A stretch of DNA of 64,000 bases from positions 32,387 through 96,386 of the forward strand of contig NXFV01001839.1 in assembly GCA_002803225.1 (NCBI GenBank). Direction: 5' to 3'. The notes beneath the pieces were generated by a model. That model was not told where the DNA came from and searched no databases. It was given only the letters and a program-made list of their open reading frames with translations. Numbering within the stretch: position 1 is the stretch's first letter; the number at the start of each line of letters is the position of its first letter. Positions 1-12,434 of the stretch are shown here, one piece after another. The stretch comes from Gamarada debralockiae (lineage: Eukaryota > Ascomycota > Leotiomycetes > Helotiales > Hyphodiscaceae). The position numbers and the translations under genes were made by a program.

Positions 1-1042
1 GCTGTATCTGGTTTTAAATGGACAGAAACTATCCTTTATCTTTGCTTTTCTGTCATCGTGACCTGTTCAAGGACCGTAGCAAGTTGCTGAAACATCATAC
101 AAAGTCGCGGGCAATTGAAACCCGTCCATTTCTCAGGAACGCCAAAATCGCCTAAATCTCTATGCGCTCTAGTTTATTATTACAGTACCCAAAAATTTAC
201 TAGAATATGCCCATTTCAAAAGGTAGAATAATGAACAGAGGGTATCTAAACTTCTGCCTACATTTTCAACGCCTAAAATTATTAGTTGTATTTTAGAAAT
301 GTTTATTTTTGTGGTCGGTTTTCACGAACTGTCGGTCGATTTACGTGTGGGAAAACACCCGCGCGCAGTGGCGACAGCTAGCCCTCACCGCCAACCTTCT
401 GAGGCTTAGTAGGGACCAAGGAGGCGTATAAGGGGGTGGGTTCAGGCCGCCGAATGGGCTTTGGCGCTATATTGGTGTAGGTTGTTCTGGGATTATTCCC
501 CACAAGGCTCTAATACTAGGCGAATGACAATACATTCAGCCGAACGATGATTTTGAATACAGCAGCAGCCAGTGAAGCACTGTAGTTTCCACTCATAGAA
601 CGCGGAAATAAGTCGATTTGGTGGGCATGGGATGGTTTAGTCTATAATGGCACTTCAATTGATTACAAGAGGTCCTGGTCCCTCTTTTGTGCAAAGCACC
701 GCGTCTAGGGATTGTCCCCAGGCATGGAACAGCCGCTGGGATTCATGCTCAAAAAGGCATTCATGCCGAAAAGTGCGGGTCGCTTATGAGGAATTCCCCG
801 TCCCGCTGGACAACCTCAGCGAATGAAAAATAAACTCTTAAGCCGAGAACTTCTTAATGAATTCAAAACAATGCTGTGGCTTAACGCCACTTAGATGAGG
901 TTCGTCACTAAAATACAATGTTTGAAGCCAAAGCCATCAACGGTTCCTTTCACCTCTCTGCCTCCAATTATCAAAGTATCTGTATCAATTTCTACTGTTA
1001 AAGCTTCAGGTATTTATCCGCTGTACCAAACGTCAATTTAAG
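1..1042. other. Intergenic stretch upstream of the receptor-transporter fusion gene
   Basis: No convincing coding frame, RNA gene or repeat was recognised. About 340-480 is GC/CpG-richer than its AT-rich surroundings. The last few hundred bases presumably contain the promoter and 5' leader of the gene starting at 1043; no clear TATA element was picked out. Confidence 0.4.
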
Positions 1043-4018
1043 ATGGCGAATGTCGATAGCCAAACAGGTTCGCGGTCTGAAGCAGTTTTTGCAATCACGG
1101 TACTTTCAGTGGTAGCTTCATTCTTGCTGGTTGTTCTACGAATGATCTCCCGAATCTTCATGCTCCGACACACTTCTTGGGATGACTATTTCATTATTTT
1201 GGCCTGGGTGAGTTCATATTCTCCATATTTCCCAAGTCTAGCACTGATATTATAACAAGCTGATCACCTTTGGACTATCATTCTCGATATGCTTTGCAAG
1301 TCGCCATGGTCTGGGAAAACGAGATGACGATATACCTGCCGAATGGGGAAGGCCTCTTGCCCAGTCCCAATATGTATTTACAGTACTCTATGTAACCTGA
1401 TTCTGAATCCATATTTTAATTTGCTGCTTACTCTTAAGTAGAATCCAGCCCTGATGGCTACCAAAACTTCGATACTCCTTTTTTATTTGAAACTCTCGGA
1501 AGTTACTCAACAGACCTTTCGATACGCTTCGATGGCAACTTTATTTGTTGTGAACGTCGCAGGACTTGTTTTAACAGTACTTAGCATTTTCCGATGCACT
1601 CCCTTTGATGCTATATTCAATTATCCTCTACTGCAAATGACACAATGCTCGGATATTTTGCGTCTGTCCTTTTCCTCAGCCCCAGTCAATATTATCACCG
1701 ATCTAGCCATCTTGTTTCTTCCAATGCCAGTATTGACAGGACTCCGATTGCCTCGGAAGCAAAAAATCGGCCTGGTTATTGCATTTGGTAATCTTAAAAT
1801 CCAAACGTCATAGTAGTCGCACTAATATAGGTTCGTAGGACTCGGTGCCTTTGTTACTATAATTGATGTCTTGAGGATAGTATATCTTCAGCAGGCATCA
1901 AAAAATGTTCTTCCTTTGAGTAATAAGACAGTTTCCAGTGGTGTAGGAAACAAGGATTTCGCATGTAAGTCCCGCGCTGAAGCTCCTCCTTCTGTGGACA
2001 GCAAAAAGCAGCTGATATTCCGCAGATTATGCTTCTCTATCATTCATGTGGTCAGCTATTGAAGTCAATACTAGCATAATATGTGCTTGTATCCCGACGC
2101 TTAAGTCGCTCGTTTCACACATTTCACCGCTCCTTGATATTAGAAAGCCCGCCGCATCAATTGGACTGTCTTTAGGATCTTTGGAACCAAATTCAGCATG
2201 CAATCACACGTTTCAAATGCCACACCAGAAAACTCCTCATTTACCAATTGATGACAAAACTAGAGAAGCGGTGGACTCAATACACTTTATCACCACGCCA
2301 GATGGATTCGACACCAAGTCAAATTTTCAAGCTGTGGGCATAGAGAATTCGGCAGACCTGACATTCGTCAATTTTGAAACTCCTAAAAGCATGGTCAAGA
2401 TGGGAAGTAGAGAATCGTTGCTTCCTCTCTCATTAACGACTCTCCTTTCCTTCATCTCTGGCTTTGCATACGGCTTCCTCTACACGCTCAATTGTCAATA
2501 TCAGCAGGCTGCAGAGATGAGCACGGGCAGAATAACAGGCTTAAATGTTGCCGTCTTCGCGTATGCTATTGTACGTTCCAGAAGCGTGTATCAATATGCT
2601 GACATCCAACAGAGGTTACTTAGTCGCACCACTTACATTTGGCCAACTAGTATTGAGGAAATGGGGTTTTAAATCTACTTTCATTACCGGCCTCGCTGTT
2701 TATAGTTGTGGAGTTTTGGTGTTTTGGCCATCAGCAGTTCTATTATCTTATCCTTCCTTTATTGTGTCAAATTTTATCGTTGGCTTAGGGCTCTCGACAC
2801 TTGAGATGGCTATCTTTCCTTTTGTGACCCTCTGTGGCCCAACCCATCTCGCAGAGATCCGGTTGAACTTATCGCAAGCTATACAAGCAATTGGAACTGT
2901 TATTTCGCCAATTTTAGCCCAGAAAACTCTGGTGCTAGAAGCTACTGATGGCTGGCGGCTGATTTGCATTCAATGGATATATCTCGGTCTCGCCATGCTA
3001 TGCATTTCAACTGCGCTTATTTTCTATTATTTACCTTTACCAGAGGCTTCGTATGTTCTCCTAACTTCCTAAAGCTTTCCTATTTTGTAAGCTTACATAG
3101 TACAGCAACGAAGATCTTGAAGGTATTGCATCAACTTGGCCATCCGCGAATGTGTCAGGGACTGGGGATATCGGAATCAACTACTTGACCTTAGGACTTG
3201 GGTTCCTTTCATTATTTTGCAACAGGGGGGGCCAGGAGGCAGTTCAGATAATTTCACTTGGGCCTAGGTAAGATTTTCCAGTTGCATAGCACCGTCCCTT
3301 TCTTGATATGAAAGCTCTGCTTCCAATTAGATTGGGGGGTAAATTCGAGCTCTCAGGATATCCCTTCATAGCGGAGAATGCTCCTAAATACCCAATGGCG
3401 CTTCCTTTTTCGAATGCGACTCTCTGACTCATTACGATCACCCAGCCGCACAATCTCTTTTCTTCCATAATGACTAACTGACATATACATAGTCTAAGTT
3501 CAGGAGATCGAAGCATTGCCGCGGCTTCCTTTGTTCCTGGCCGTATAACTGTAGCAATATTTCTTGCTATATTCGAACCGAAAAAAGTCCTATTATTCTT
3601 CTCCACAGGGTCCATTGTCACTGCGGCCCTAGGAATGAAACTAGTTGGGACAATGAGCACAATTAACACCATTCTTGTATTTTTCTTCGAGGTATGCTAG
3701 GTTGTTATATCCCTCTTTAATATCAGTCAAACTTGCTAATAATAATAGTCTGCAATCATTCCAACTACTTTTGCTATATGCCTCCGCGGTCTAGGGTCCT
3801 ATACAAAACTCGGTTCAGCTCTTCTCACAACTGCTGGGTTCGGGGGTGCAATATTTCCAGCCATCTTGAGTCCGATCTTACAGAGTCAGGGCAACTATTC
3901 TTGGTGTATCATCGTTGCCGCATACTCTGTCGCACTTGTATTTCCGCTATATCTTAACATTATGCCAATGGTGAAGACTGTCAGATCACAAGGTCTATCT
4001 TTCTCATTGTCAGTCTAG
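1043..4018 (+). CDS. Fusion of a Pth11-like rhodopsin-fold 7TM domain with a fucose-permease-type MFS transporter
   Basis: Nine exons: 1043-1207, 1260-1391, 1442-1787, 1839-1964, 2026-2560, 2613-3050, 3106-3267, 3493-3691, 3749-4018. They sum to 2,373 nt (790 aa) with every phase matching. Residues 1 to about 270 follow the fungal rhodopsin domain (Pfam Fung_rhodopsin): SWDDYF after TM2, a GLGKRDDDIPAEW loop, NPALMATKTSILLFYL, and a final helix ending SIICACIPTLKSL. A polar linker of about 110 residues follows, then a transporter like the FucP/glucose-galactose permease family: GFAYGFLYTLN in TM1, APLTFGQLVLRKWGFKSTF, GLGLSTLE and EIRLNLSQAIQAIG. Exon 5 encodes both the last receptor helix and transporter TM1 without interruption, so the fusion does not depend on a splice guess. 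The weakest part is the 225-nt intron 3268-3492. It keeps frame but could hide a small exon. Receptor ligand and transport substrate are unknown. Confidence 0.8.
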
Positions 4019-5085
4019 GGGTTTTCCCTTCGAATGGCAGTTTTTTTGTATAACTGGCTTGGAACTGGGGTTTAACACGCTTTAGAATAGGGTTTTTAGG
4101 AGTTTTGAATACGGAAAGACCTGTAAAATAGTACCTGAATTTACCGTTCAATAATTTAAGTTTCCACATATTATACTTGGAACCGCGTATGAGGTTATAC
4201 TGGAGAAGATAATGGGTGAGCTGCAATAGCATTTCCTAAACCTAGCGGTACCGAACCTTTCCTATGTCCTCCTTGTTACTCTCCTGGCTATTATAGGCCA
4301 ATATCAACTGTCAAAGTCACAGTGAAATTGCCTTTAGTAGAGTAGAACAGTTACGAAGTAATTCTCTACCTCATGTTAGAGACATCGGTGAGGGGTAGGA
4401 GAGTAGTAAACTCTCAGAGGTAGTAGTAGAGAAGCAAGGGGAAGCAGGGCCTTTAGGGGAAAGACATCGGATTGGCGTTTCCAAAACGGAGCAAAGGGAC
4501 GCTGCGCACACGGTATTTGACGGTGTCACAAGTCGGGCTGTCATCCGCGCCTCGCCTAGCGTCATCGGGACCTGCGGCGGTCATCTGAATTTCGCACCGA
4601 AACGGGCCAGTCCCGTGACTGTCAAGCCCTCACCAGAGCTTGTTATAGCAGAGATTACGGTCTCGATGACGGCGCTAGGCGTAATATCATGAGGGCCGCT
4701 GTGTCGCGCCGTGTCGCCCTCTATCAGTATCCTTGAAGCTCTTCAGACCTGGTTGGTATAGCCGCTAGGCTCCCCATAGGCACTGACAGGCTACTGTCTA
4801 GCTCTCCCTCTAGCTATCAAGCTCTTAGGATACACATTAATACTATACAGGTCAAATTAAAGCTCGATTGAAGCTACGATTAACGATTAAAGCTATAAGA
4901 TTACAATTATGACCGTGAGGTAGAAAGTTAATCACGTGGTTACATCAGCTTTGATTTTAGGCTCGATTCAGCGATAGTATAAGGCGCTTCGGCATCACGA
5001 TATGGCATCACAGCTTACGATGCAGGTTCCAACCATGAACCATTATCCATTCATGTACAAGTATGCAAGTACGAAATCATGCCAT
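4019..5085. other. Intergenic stretch, possible degraded repeat
   Basis: No gene was recognised. Composition shifts from CpG-rich (about 4440-4760) to AT-rich with TAAAGCT/GATTAA-like words (about 4800-4960). That suggests old repeat or transposon debris, but no ends, coding remnant or target duplication could be identified. Confidence 0.25.
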
Positions 5086-6504
5086 CTACAAACAACAAGG
5101 ATAATGAGTAGCATCTCCATCATTAAACAAATGCGTCCTCGCATTCCCATCATCAAAAACCATAAAACTACTTCCCCGATACCGTCCCGTAACATCCCTC
5201 GCATTCCCAATCGTACTCGAAAATGCACTCCCCGTAATTCCCAAAAAGAAATGACTCCGAATCATAATCCCCATATCCACCGCGCCCTGGAAATCAAACG
5301 CCAGCTCATTAATCATCTGCAACGTCTCGGCACTGTTTTGGGCCAGTGCCCATTTGTGCGTGACTTCCCATCCCCGCTCTTTGCCGGCTGCGACGAACTT
5401 CTCGATTTGTCCTTGGTCCCCGCAAGCGAGGTAGACGAGCGGTTTTTGTTGCCCGGGTTTGCCGTAAATTGCCCATGCTTTGTCGAGGGCGTCGAGATCG
5501 ACGGCGAGTTGGTTGTCGAGGGAACTCCAGATTGTGTCTGATTCGACTCGGAAATGGACACCATAAAATGGACGGTCTAGATGGGACAGTAACTGACTGA
5601 CGATCTTGCGAGGTGCCTCTCGGAATCGAATTAGATGCGAGAGATCATTCCAGAACTTCAAATCTTGGCCCGTAGGATCATCCGTGATCCTGTAAATCAA
5701 GAAATTCGAAGCGATAGTGACGATGGTGATGCCCTTCTTCGAATCATCTCTGTCCGGATTGAGCAATTCCAGATTTTGCAGCTTCGCCAGCTCGGTCTCG
5801 AAATAAGTTTTGAACGGCTTTCCAACCCAGAAATAGCTGCTGAATTGCTGATATCCAGGCGCCTTTCCGATATCGATGTTCCAGCGATTTTTCACAGGTA
5901 CCCAAATCGTATCTAGCTGATCCGGATGCACGATTTTCATCTGGGGACAAACTCGCTTCATTTGCTCAATCAAGAACTCGGCATCGAACCACTTGTCGTA
6001 GGTCAAGTAGGCGTCGCCGTTCATGAAATTGAACTCCTTCAAGTCTGTCGAGTCGCGTAGTGGCATCGCCGGCAATACAAGTCCGACTCCGGCTTCAACG
6101 GCCATTTTTAGACAGACTTTCACTTGCGAAATGATGGAGGTTAAACCAGCGGACATTCCTCCGCATTTGAGAAAGACGTTGTCCTCGGGCCATTTCGTGT
6201 GCTCGCACTGTTGCCGGAGAGCGGGGAAGTCGTATGGAGCGGGCTTCTCCGAGAAGACTTGATCGAAGTAATTCAGGACTTGAGGAGAGAGAGGAGAGCT
6301 GCCATCCTTGAACGCATTGCCCTTCGTGGGGCTTTGAATTGGCGTTATCGAAACATCTTGTGGTTGTTTTGCCGTATTTTCGAACGGTGCTGACGAAGAG
6401 CTTGGCGCCGAAAAGCTCCTGGGCAAAATATCCCGATTGTCGTATATCACGAATATGATAACAAAAGACACAACAGCTAAGACGATGCTACGACGGCTAA
6501 ACAT
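5086..6504 (-). CDS. Type II membrane glycosyltransferase, O-fucosyltransferase-like
   Basis: One exon, 472 aa. The ATG at 6504 is chosen because the open frame upstream has no earlier ATG. It gives a short basic N terminus (MFSRRS), a hydrophobic anchor at about residues 7-21 and a Ser/Pro-rich stem, the layout of a Golgi or ER type II enzyme. Residues near 315-323 read GVHFRVESD, matching the H-x-R-x-x-x-D pattern of GDP-fucose protein O-fucosyltransferases (GT65/GT68-like, PF10250). An N-terminal LKCGGMSAGL and a C-terminal GITGSAFSSTIGNARD fit nucleotide-sugar binding in such folds. The same strand carries a GH47 mannosidase 2.4 kb away, so both may act on secretory glycoproteins. The family call rests on motif and topology. 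The sugar donor is not shown, so a related fungus-specific glycosyltransferase is possible. Confidence 0.6.
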   Translation of the reverse strand: MFSRRSIVLAVVSFVIIFVIYDNRDILPRSFSAPSSSSAPFENTAKQPQDVSITPIQSPTKGNAFKDGSSPLSPQVLNYFDQVFSEKPAPYDFPALRQQCEHTKWPEDNVFLKCGGMSAGLTSIISQVKVCLKMAVEAGVGLVLPAMPLRDSTDLKEFNFMNGDAYLTYDKWFDAEFLIEQMKRVCPQMKIVHPDQLDTIWVPVKNRWNIDIGKAPGYQQFSSYFWVGKPFKTYFETELAKLQNLELLNPDRDDSKKGITIVTIASNFLIYRITDDPTGQDLKFWNDLSHLIRFREAPRKIVSQLLSHLDRPFYGVHFRVESDTIWSSLDNQLAVDLDALDKAWAIYGKPGQQKPLVYLACGDQGQIEKFVAAGKERGWEVTHKWALAQNSAETLQMINELAFDFQGAVDMGIMIRSHFFLGITGSAFSSTIGNARDVTGRYRGSSFMVFDDGNARTHLFNDGDATHYPCCL

Positions 6505-7140
6505 GTTGGATAAGGATGCTTGACATGACAGAAGGAAGAGCACGAGAGTTGTTTGCCAGAGACACAAGGTTAAAGTAGTTGAATTTTATGCCTCGGGTTC
6601 CTGTCCGAAAAAAAAGAGGGGGCCCCTACTCTTATCTTATTTAGGTAAGCGGAAATCAGCCATTTTAGGCCGAAAGGGAAGCGCTAGACTAGGCTCCCCT
6701 GAACTAATAATGATATCTCGTAAACGAGTCCAGTCATGAGCAGTGGAATTAGTTGATGTTGCTCCACTCTGGGGACCTGGGGAAATGGGCCCGGGAAGCA
6801 TGTGAAAAGTTCGCGACTGCGCCTCTGACGTCGAACTAAAGACGCACTTGTCCAACATCCCTCCTCCGCATTATCAGTGCCAACGTCCCAGTGGCGTGGT
6901 ACACCATCATGATCCCATCAAAAATGGGCTATATGCATTTCTCTCAAATAGCGAATGATGCGTCGCCTTAGCAGATGCGGATAAATTAGGGCTGACGCAA
7001 CCTGAAAACTGACACTGAATATGTGCTGCATACCTACTGTTCAGGCTCAATCAAGCTCCCAAGGGCAGCACAATAATGCTCTTTTATGAAACCTCGGCTG
7101 AGTCACCTAGCTTGGGTTTGTGACTATTTTCCTATATTTT
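6505..7140. other. Intergenic, promoter side of the glycosyltransferase gene
   Basis: No coding feature recognised. The stretch next to 6505 should hold the leader and promoter of the minus-strand glycosyltransferase, including a purine-rich stretch at about 6608-6621. The remainder has no supported feature. Confidence 0.3.
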
Positions 7141-7147
7141 CCTAGGC

Positions 7148-8520
7148 TTGAACGGCTCCTTTCGTCGTTCAGGATTTCAGGACAGACATCTGCGTTTCAA
7201 TATTGAGATCAGTATCTTTTTCTTATCCCTTCTCTCGAAGTGTGTTGGCGGCGAAGTTCTCCCAGCCACTGATCAAGAAAGCGGTGACCCATTCAGAATT
7301 CCCCATCCACATTCCAATGACAAATACAACAGTCAAAAAGTACTCCGGGATGAAAGCGTTGCTGGAAAATCCTCGCTCGAGGTAATTCTACTTCATACTT
7401 CTACAATGTCAGGCTGAAATTTGCGCATAGCATGAAGTCCCACCCCCAGCACTTCGACACAGTCCTAGATCTCTTCTAGACTGAGCTCTTCGTCCCGTCA
7501 AGCAGTTGCCCGGGTTAGCAATTGCCCTGATAGCCCGAAATACGGCTTCGCTGCCTCAAGCAGCTACCGTCCGAGAACCGTACGACGTTCAAGTTACGGT
7601 TATCTAATGGCAGATGGTATTGAATCTGTCAATATGCTCGCACTGCAGACGGGAACCCGGTTCCAAATCAACAATTCCGGGAACTGACTCATTACAAGCA
7701 GTCATACCCTGCCGGATCAGGAGACTATTTGAACAGCGTGTTCGGGACCGCATTGGACAATCCCTGGGCCTCATCGTATTTTCTACCAACCCTCAAATCT
7801 TTCGAGTCCATTCCGAACGATGATCGATGAAGGGATTCTCGATTCGAACATTTTCTCACTCAAATTTGCTTATAAGGAGACGGACAAAGGCCATGTCATG
7901 TTGGCGGATACGACGAGACGCTATTAGAAGGAGACTTACATTCCAATCCTCTATTTCCAGAAGATACAAAAAACCCGTAACGTTGAAGCCGCCTACATCT
8001 CCATGACCACCGCCGACTCATCCGGAAAGCCATACGTCCTCGTAAAGAATCTCTATCTGGCTACAAAGCCATCCTCTCTACCAATTTCCACCAGTCGCAT
8101 TTCCCGAGCCTCTGTTCTCCCAAATCCTGCTTTCAATGAACATCGTGCACGGCATATGCGCTTTATGTGTTGTGAATTGCGATAGTCTCGACAACTCCCC
8201 GTGATGACGATTGGAATTGGAGATCAGAAGATTGAGATTACGCCAAGCGATTACGTGACGAAAGTTTCCATGCCGTAGTGTTGGGAGCCGGATATTGTGG
8301 AATGTGTGCCTATGATTGAATTGATGCTCGGTTCTCCTCTACCGCCGGGAAAGGATAAGATTCTGTTGGGCTCGAGCTTCTTGGAGAGGGTGTATAGCGT
8401 TTTTGATTGGGATGGGAAGGCTGTTTCTTGTGAGTTTCGGGGAACTTTGGTAACCACAGTGAAATCTGAGGCTGGCTTTGGCTCTAGTTGGAACATTGAA
8501 AACATAATGGTCATGAGCTG
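7148..8520 (+). pseudogene. Decayed pepsin-like aspartic protease
   Basis: Fragments of an A1-family (pepsin-like) protease appear in order but in different frames. At 7441-7505 a segment reads FDTVLDLF, then a stop, then TELFVPSSSC. It aligns with the usual F-x-V-L-I-D-T-G-S-S-x-L-W-V-P-S-S-x-C around the first catalytic Asp. Around 7830-7905 comes EGILDSNIFSLKFA and then GHVML, the region that normally precedes the protein's GGxD segment. At 8297-8430 the C terminus is recognisable as KILLGSSFLERVYSVFDWDGKAVS, corresponding to the I-L-G-D-x-F-L-R-x-x-Y-V-V-F-D end of the family. The first catalytic motif is destroyed and stops and frameshifts separate the pieces, so no active protease can be made. 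The original presumably was secreted or vacuolar, but a signal peptide is not certain. Confidence 0.7.
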
Positions 8521-8562
8521 AAATGAGCGTGTTACTATATGTCGGATCATAATATGTCAACA

Positions 8563-8921
8563 AAGAAAATAGGAGAGAGAACCAAGTTCAGGTTTCTCAC
8601 TCCATCGGGAAAACGATTAGGACCAGGGGGCTTGGTTGTGAAGGATGATGGTGGGTGCGTCAAGACGGTGTAATTTATAGGAAAGATAGATGCTGGTCGA
8701 TACTTGATAATTCACGCTTGGGGCGTCCAATGTGAACTCCTGCGTTGAAGAGGCACAAACCTGAACAGTTGGGATAATAAATGCGAATCACTCGTTCCAT
8801 CCCAATGATCAAGAAAAGCAGAGTTGCACCAAACACATACACTTACCCAGGCATCAGAAATCCGCACAATCTTGAATTCAACAAAAACACAACCATATTT
8901 TCAGCCTCCCAGAGACTCCCA
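8563..8921. other. Intergenic, 3' side of the GH47 gene
   Basis: No gene recognised. It lies between the end of the protease relic and the stop codon of the minus-strand mannosidase and probably contains the mannosidase 3' UTR and polyadenylation signals. Confidence 0.35.
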
Positions 8922-10769
8922 TCACCTTGGCCTCCTCAACGGATGAGCCTCCGTATTCAAAACAAACTCATCCAAACTCACAACCCCAAAATCCTCAAAA
9001 CACAAATAAAAGTACTTCAATGTCTCCGCCAGCCAAAAACTCTCCATGCTATCCATCTGCTGCAACCCCTCCCCAGTCTGCGTAATATCATAAATCGCAG
9101 CAGCCGCAATATCCGTGCGACTAACCTTCTCCACTCTTTCAAACATCCGCCAGGCTGCTTCTTGCCATTTCCGATCACCTGTGATGCGCCACATAAGGAA
9201 AACGGATTCGATGGCTTCGGGACGTAGGATGTAGCGATGGTCATCGATGGCGGTGAAGCCGGGAGCGAGACGGCGCTGGGAAATGATGTTCTTGATTTTG
9301 GTAGTGAGCTCGGCGTCCACGGTGCTGGAGAGCCCGTACATGGTGTTTAGGGCGTCGTGCCAGACTTGCTCGCTCCATTTGCAGTCGTTGTTTTTAGGGC
9401 AGGGCATCACGGTAAAAATTTCGGGCGCGATGCCGTTGACACTTGCATCGTACGCCCAGACACAACCAGCTGCCAACTCTTCTGCGATTTTGAGGTCGTC
9501 TGGTCGATTGAAGATTCGTGAAGCAAGGCCCACCATGCCGCCCGTGAAACATGTCAGGTGTTGACCACGAGGTTGGAGGTCAACCACATCGCCAGGCTTC
9601 ATACGAATATCGCCAGAGACCATGACGGGCATGTCATCGGGGTTATAAATCCGGAAGAACATCTGTTCCTTGGCTACTTCGATGAAGTTCTCGTACAGGG
9701 TTTTAGGTTGAGACAGCAGCCCGCCGAGGATGAGGAATTGTTTGGGAAAGTATTCGTATAGCGAGTCTGACATGCCGCCTAGTGTGAACATCGTGTCTTC
9801 CCAGAATGCGGGTTTCGATGCGTCTATGCTGACGGGCCATAAGCCTGGGAGCTTCGTAGAATTTTGGCTCTTTTCGAATTCGTCTGATATTCGTTGGACA
9901 GCATCGTAGTATTTTGGATCTCCGGTCAATTGGGAGAGATGGGTGAATTCAAGGCTCAAGGAGCCAAGTTCTGAGACTAACATCCGTTCAGGGGCAGTTT
10001 GTGATAGTCCTTGGCCATACCTATTCAAGTCAGAAAATATGCCCCCTATATGAACAGAGATCACTTACTTCTGCCAGTCCCACCTCGTAATAGGCATCCG
10101 ATTCGGCGTATCAAAACAACTCATAAGCAACTCTCCAACCTCCACAGCCTTCAACAGCAACACCGGGTATTTCCCCTCACTAATATCATACGCCGCCAGA
10201 AAACCCCCCATATACCTAATTGTTGTCTCAAAAACATTAATATCTTTCGTATCTGTCGTGCTGAAATCAATCTCCTGACAAGCAGCGACCGCAATCTCGA
10301 AATCCTCCTTCATGCCCATAATCCATAACGAATCCAGGGAATCAACCAGTGTAGCGGCCCAGCCGCCAAACGTGTCTTTCCAGTTCCCTGATATGGGAGC
10401 AACTTCGTCACGCAGCCAGGCCTTCTTCTTGTATCCCTCCCAACTATGTGTGAAGCTCTCTTTGACTTTATCCCTCCTTCTCAATCGCTCTGCTCTTTGC
10501 GCCGCGTCTTCTTTAGGAGGTTTGGTTTGTACGGCGGGTATCTTTTTCGGTGTGCCAGTTGGCAGAGGTATTAGAGACGTAACGGGGAAGCGCTCGGGGA
10601 GTTTCGACCAATGTACGCGCCCATCATCGGGGTGTGATTTCGCTGTTGAGGGGATGTAGGGCGTGTAACCATAGTTCCAAGTATTGCGTTGGTTCGTGAG
10701 GTAGTAGAAGCTCGTGAGCACGAAAATGACACTGAGGGCGGCGATTCGCCATCTGCGGACTGCTGGCAT
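8922..10769 (-). CDS. GH47 class I alpha-1,2-mannosidase, type II membrane enzyme
   Basis: Two exons on the minus strand, 10769-10069 and 10020-8922, with a 48-nt intron, encode 599 aa. The ATG at 10769 gives MPAVRRWR followed by a hydrophobic anchor (about residues 10-26) and a Pro/Lys-rich stem. Family GH47 trims alpha-1,2-linked mannose from N-glycans in the ER and Golgi. Hallmarks are DSLDSLWIMG near residue 145, FETTIRYMGGFLAAYDIS near 185, the acidic LRPEAIESVFLMWR near 497 and the C-terminal NTEAHP that provides the calcium-binding Thr. All expected blocks are present and the length is usual for fungal class I enzymes. ER mannosidase I, Golgi mannosidase I and related subtypes cannot be separated by eye, so no symbol is given. 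Confidence 0.92.
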
Positions 10770-11450
10770 CGTGTGCTCAGCTGTGTATGAAGGAAGTGGT
10801 GGGTTTGTGAAGGAGAGGTGGTCAGTTGAGTTTCCACATGCCTTTTTGCCTGATTGGGGTTTGATGCAAGGGACAGGTCGATGTGAGTAAAAGATCGATT
10901 TCAAATAGAGAAAACTGATGGTAGAAGTAAGAAGCAGAAGACCAGATAAAGAGTGAATTGAGAGAACGTTTGAATAAAAAGGCTTCTTTGATAGATAGAT
11001 TGTGGGGGTTGTAGCTGTTTCGAGCTTGGCTGTGATGGGTGAAAGCTGACAATGACAGGGATCTGCAAGCTTAGCCGCAGAACGGGATGCGCAGGGTTCC
11101 AGAATCAGGGGTTAGAAGTTTAAATGTTGACACGTGATATTAGATTTTCTACTTTTTGTTTTTGAAGTCATTTTACGAGGAGGGTAGGAGAAGGTTCAGG
11201 GTGAGCTAGGCTGTTGGCGAGGCTGCATCCTGGAGTTGGAAAGAGAAGCCAGAAGTCACGCAAAATGTCCAAGTAAGGAGGTAAGGAACCATGATTGTTA
11301 TTTCTCAAGGGTAATCATCGCAGCGCAATCCGAGTCCGTCCTACCAGTCTACCATTCCATCTTCCACTCCAACTACCTTCGCCGATGTCCAGCAGTCCAA
11401 GCACTGAAGGCATACTCCCCGCTCGCAGAAATGACCAAAAGAAAAACCAA
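10770..11450. other. Intergenic between GH47 5' end and calmodulin 3' end
   Basis: No coding feature recognised. The left part should hold the promoter and leader of the mannosidase gene. The right part (about 11300-11450) is presumably the calmodulin 3' UTR. Open frames reading through it are not supported. Confidence 0.4.

Positions 11451-12434
<984 letters not shown>

Noticed and set aside
3244..3672. 142-codon open frame on the minus strand
   Set aside because: It overlaps transporter exons 3106-3267 and 3493-3691 and the intron between them, and shows no domain. It is a shadow of the fusion gene.
6505..6567. Upstream extension of the glycosyltransferase frame to 6567
   Set aside because: The extension begins with TTG, not ATG. 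The first ATG (6504) gives a sensible type II anchor.
10770..10904. Upstream extension of the GH47 frame to 10904
   Set aside because: It begins with TTG. The ATG at 10769 directly precedes the membrane anchor.
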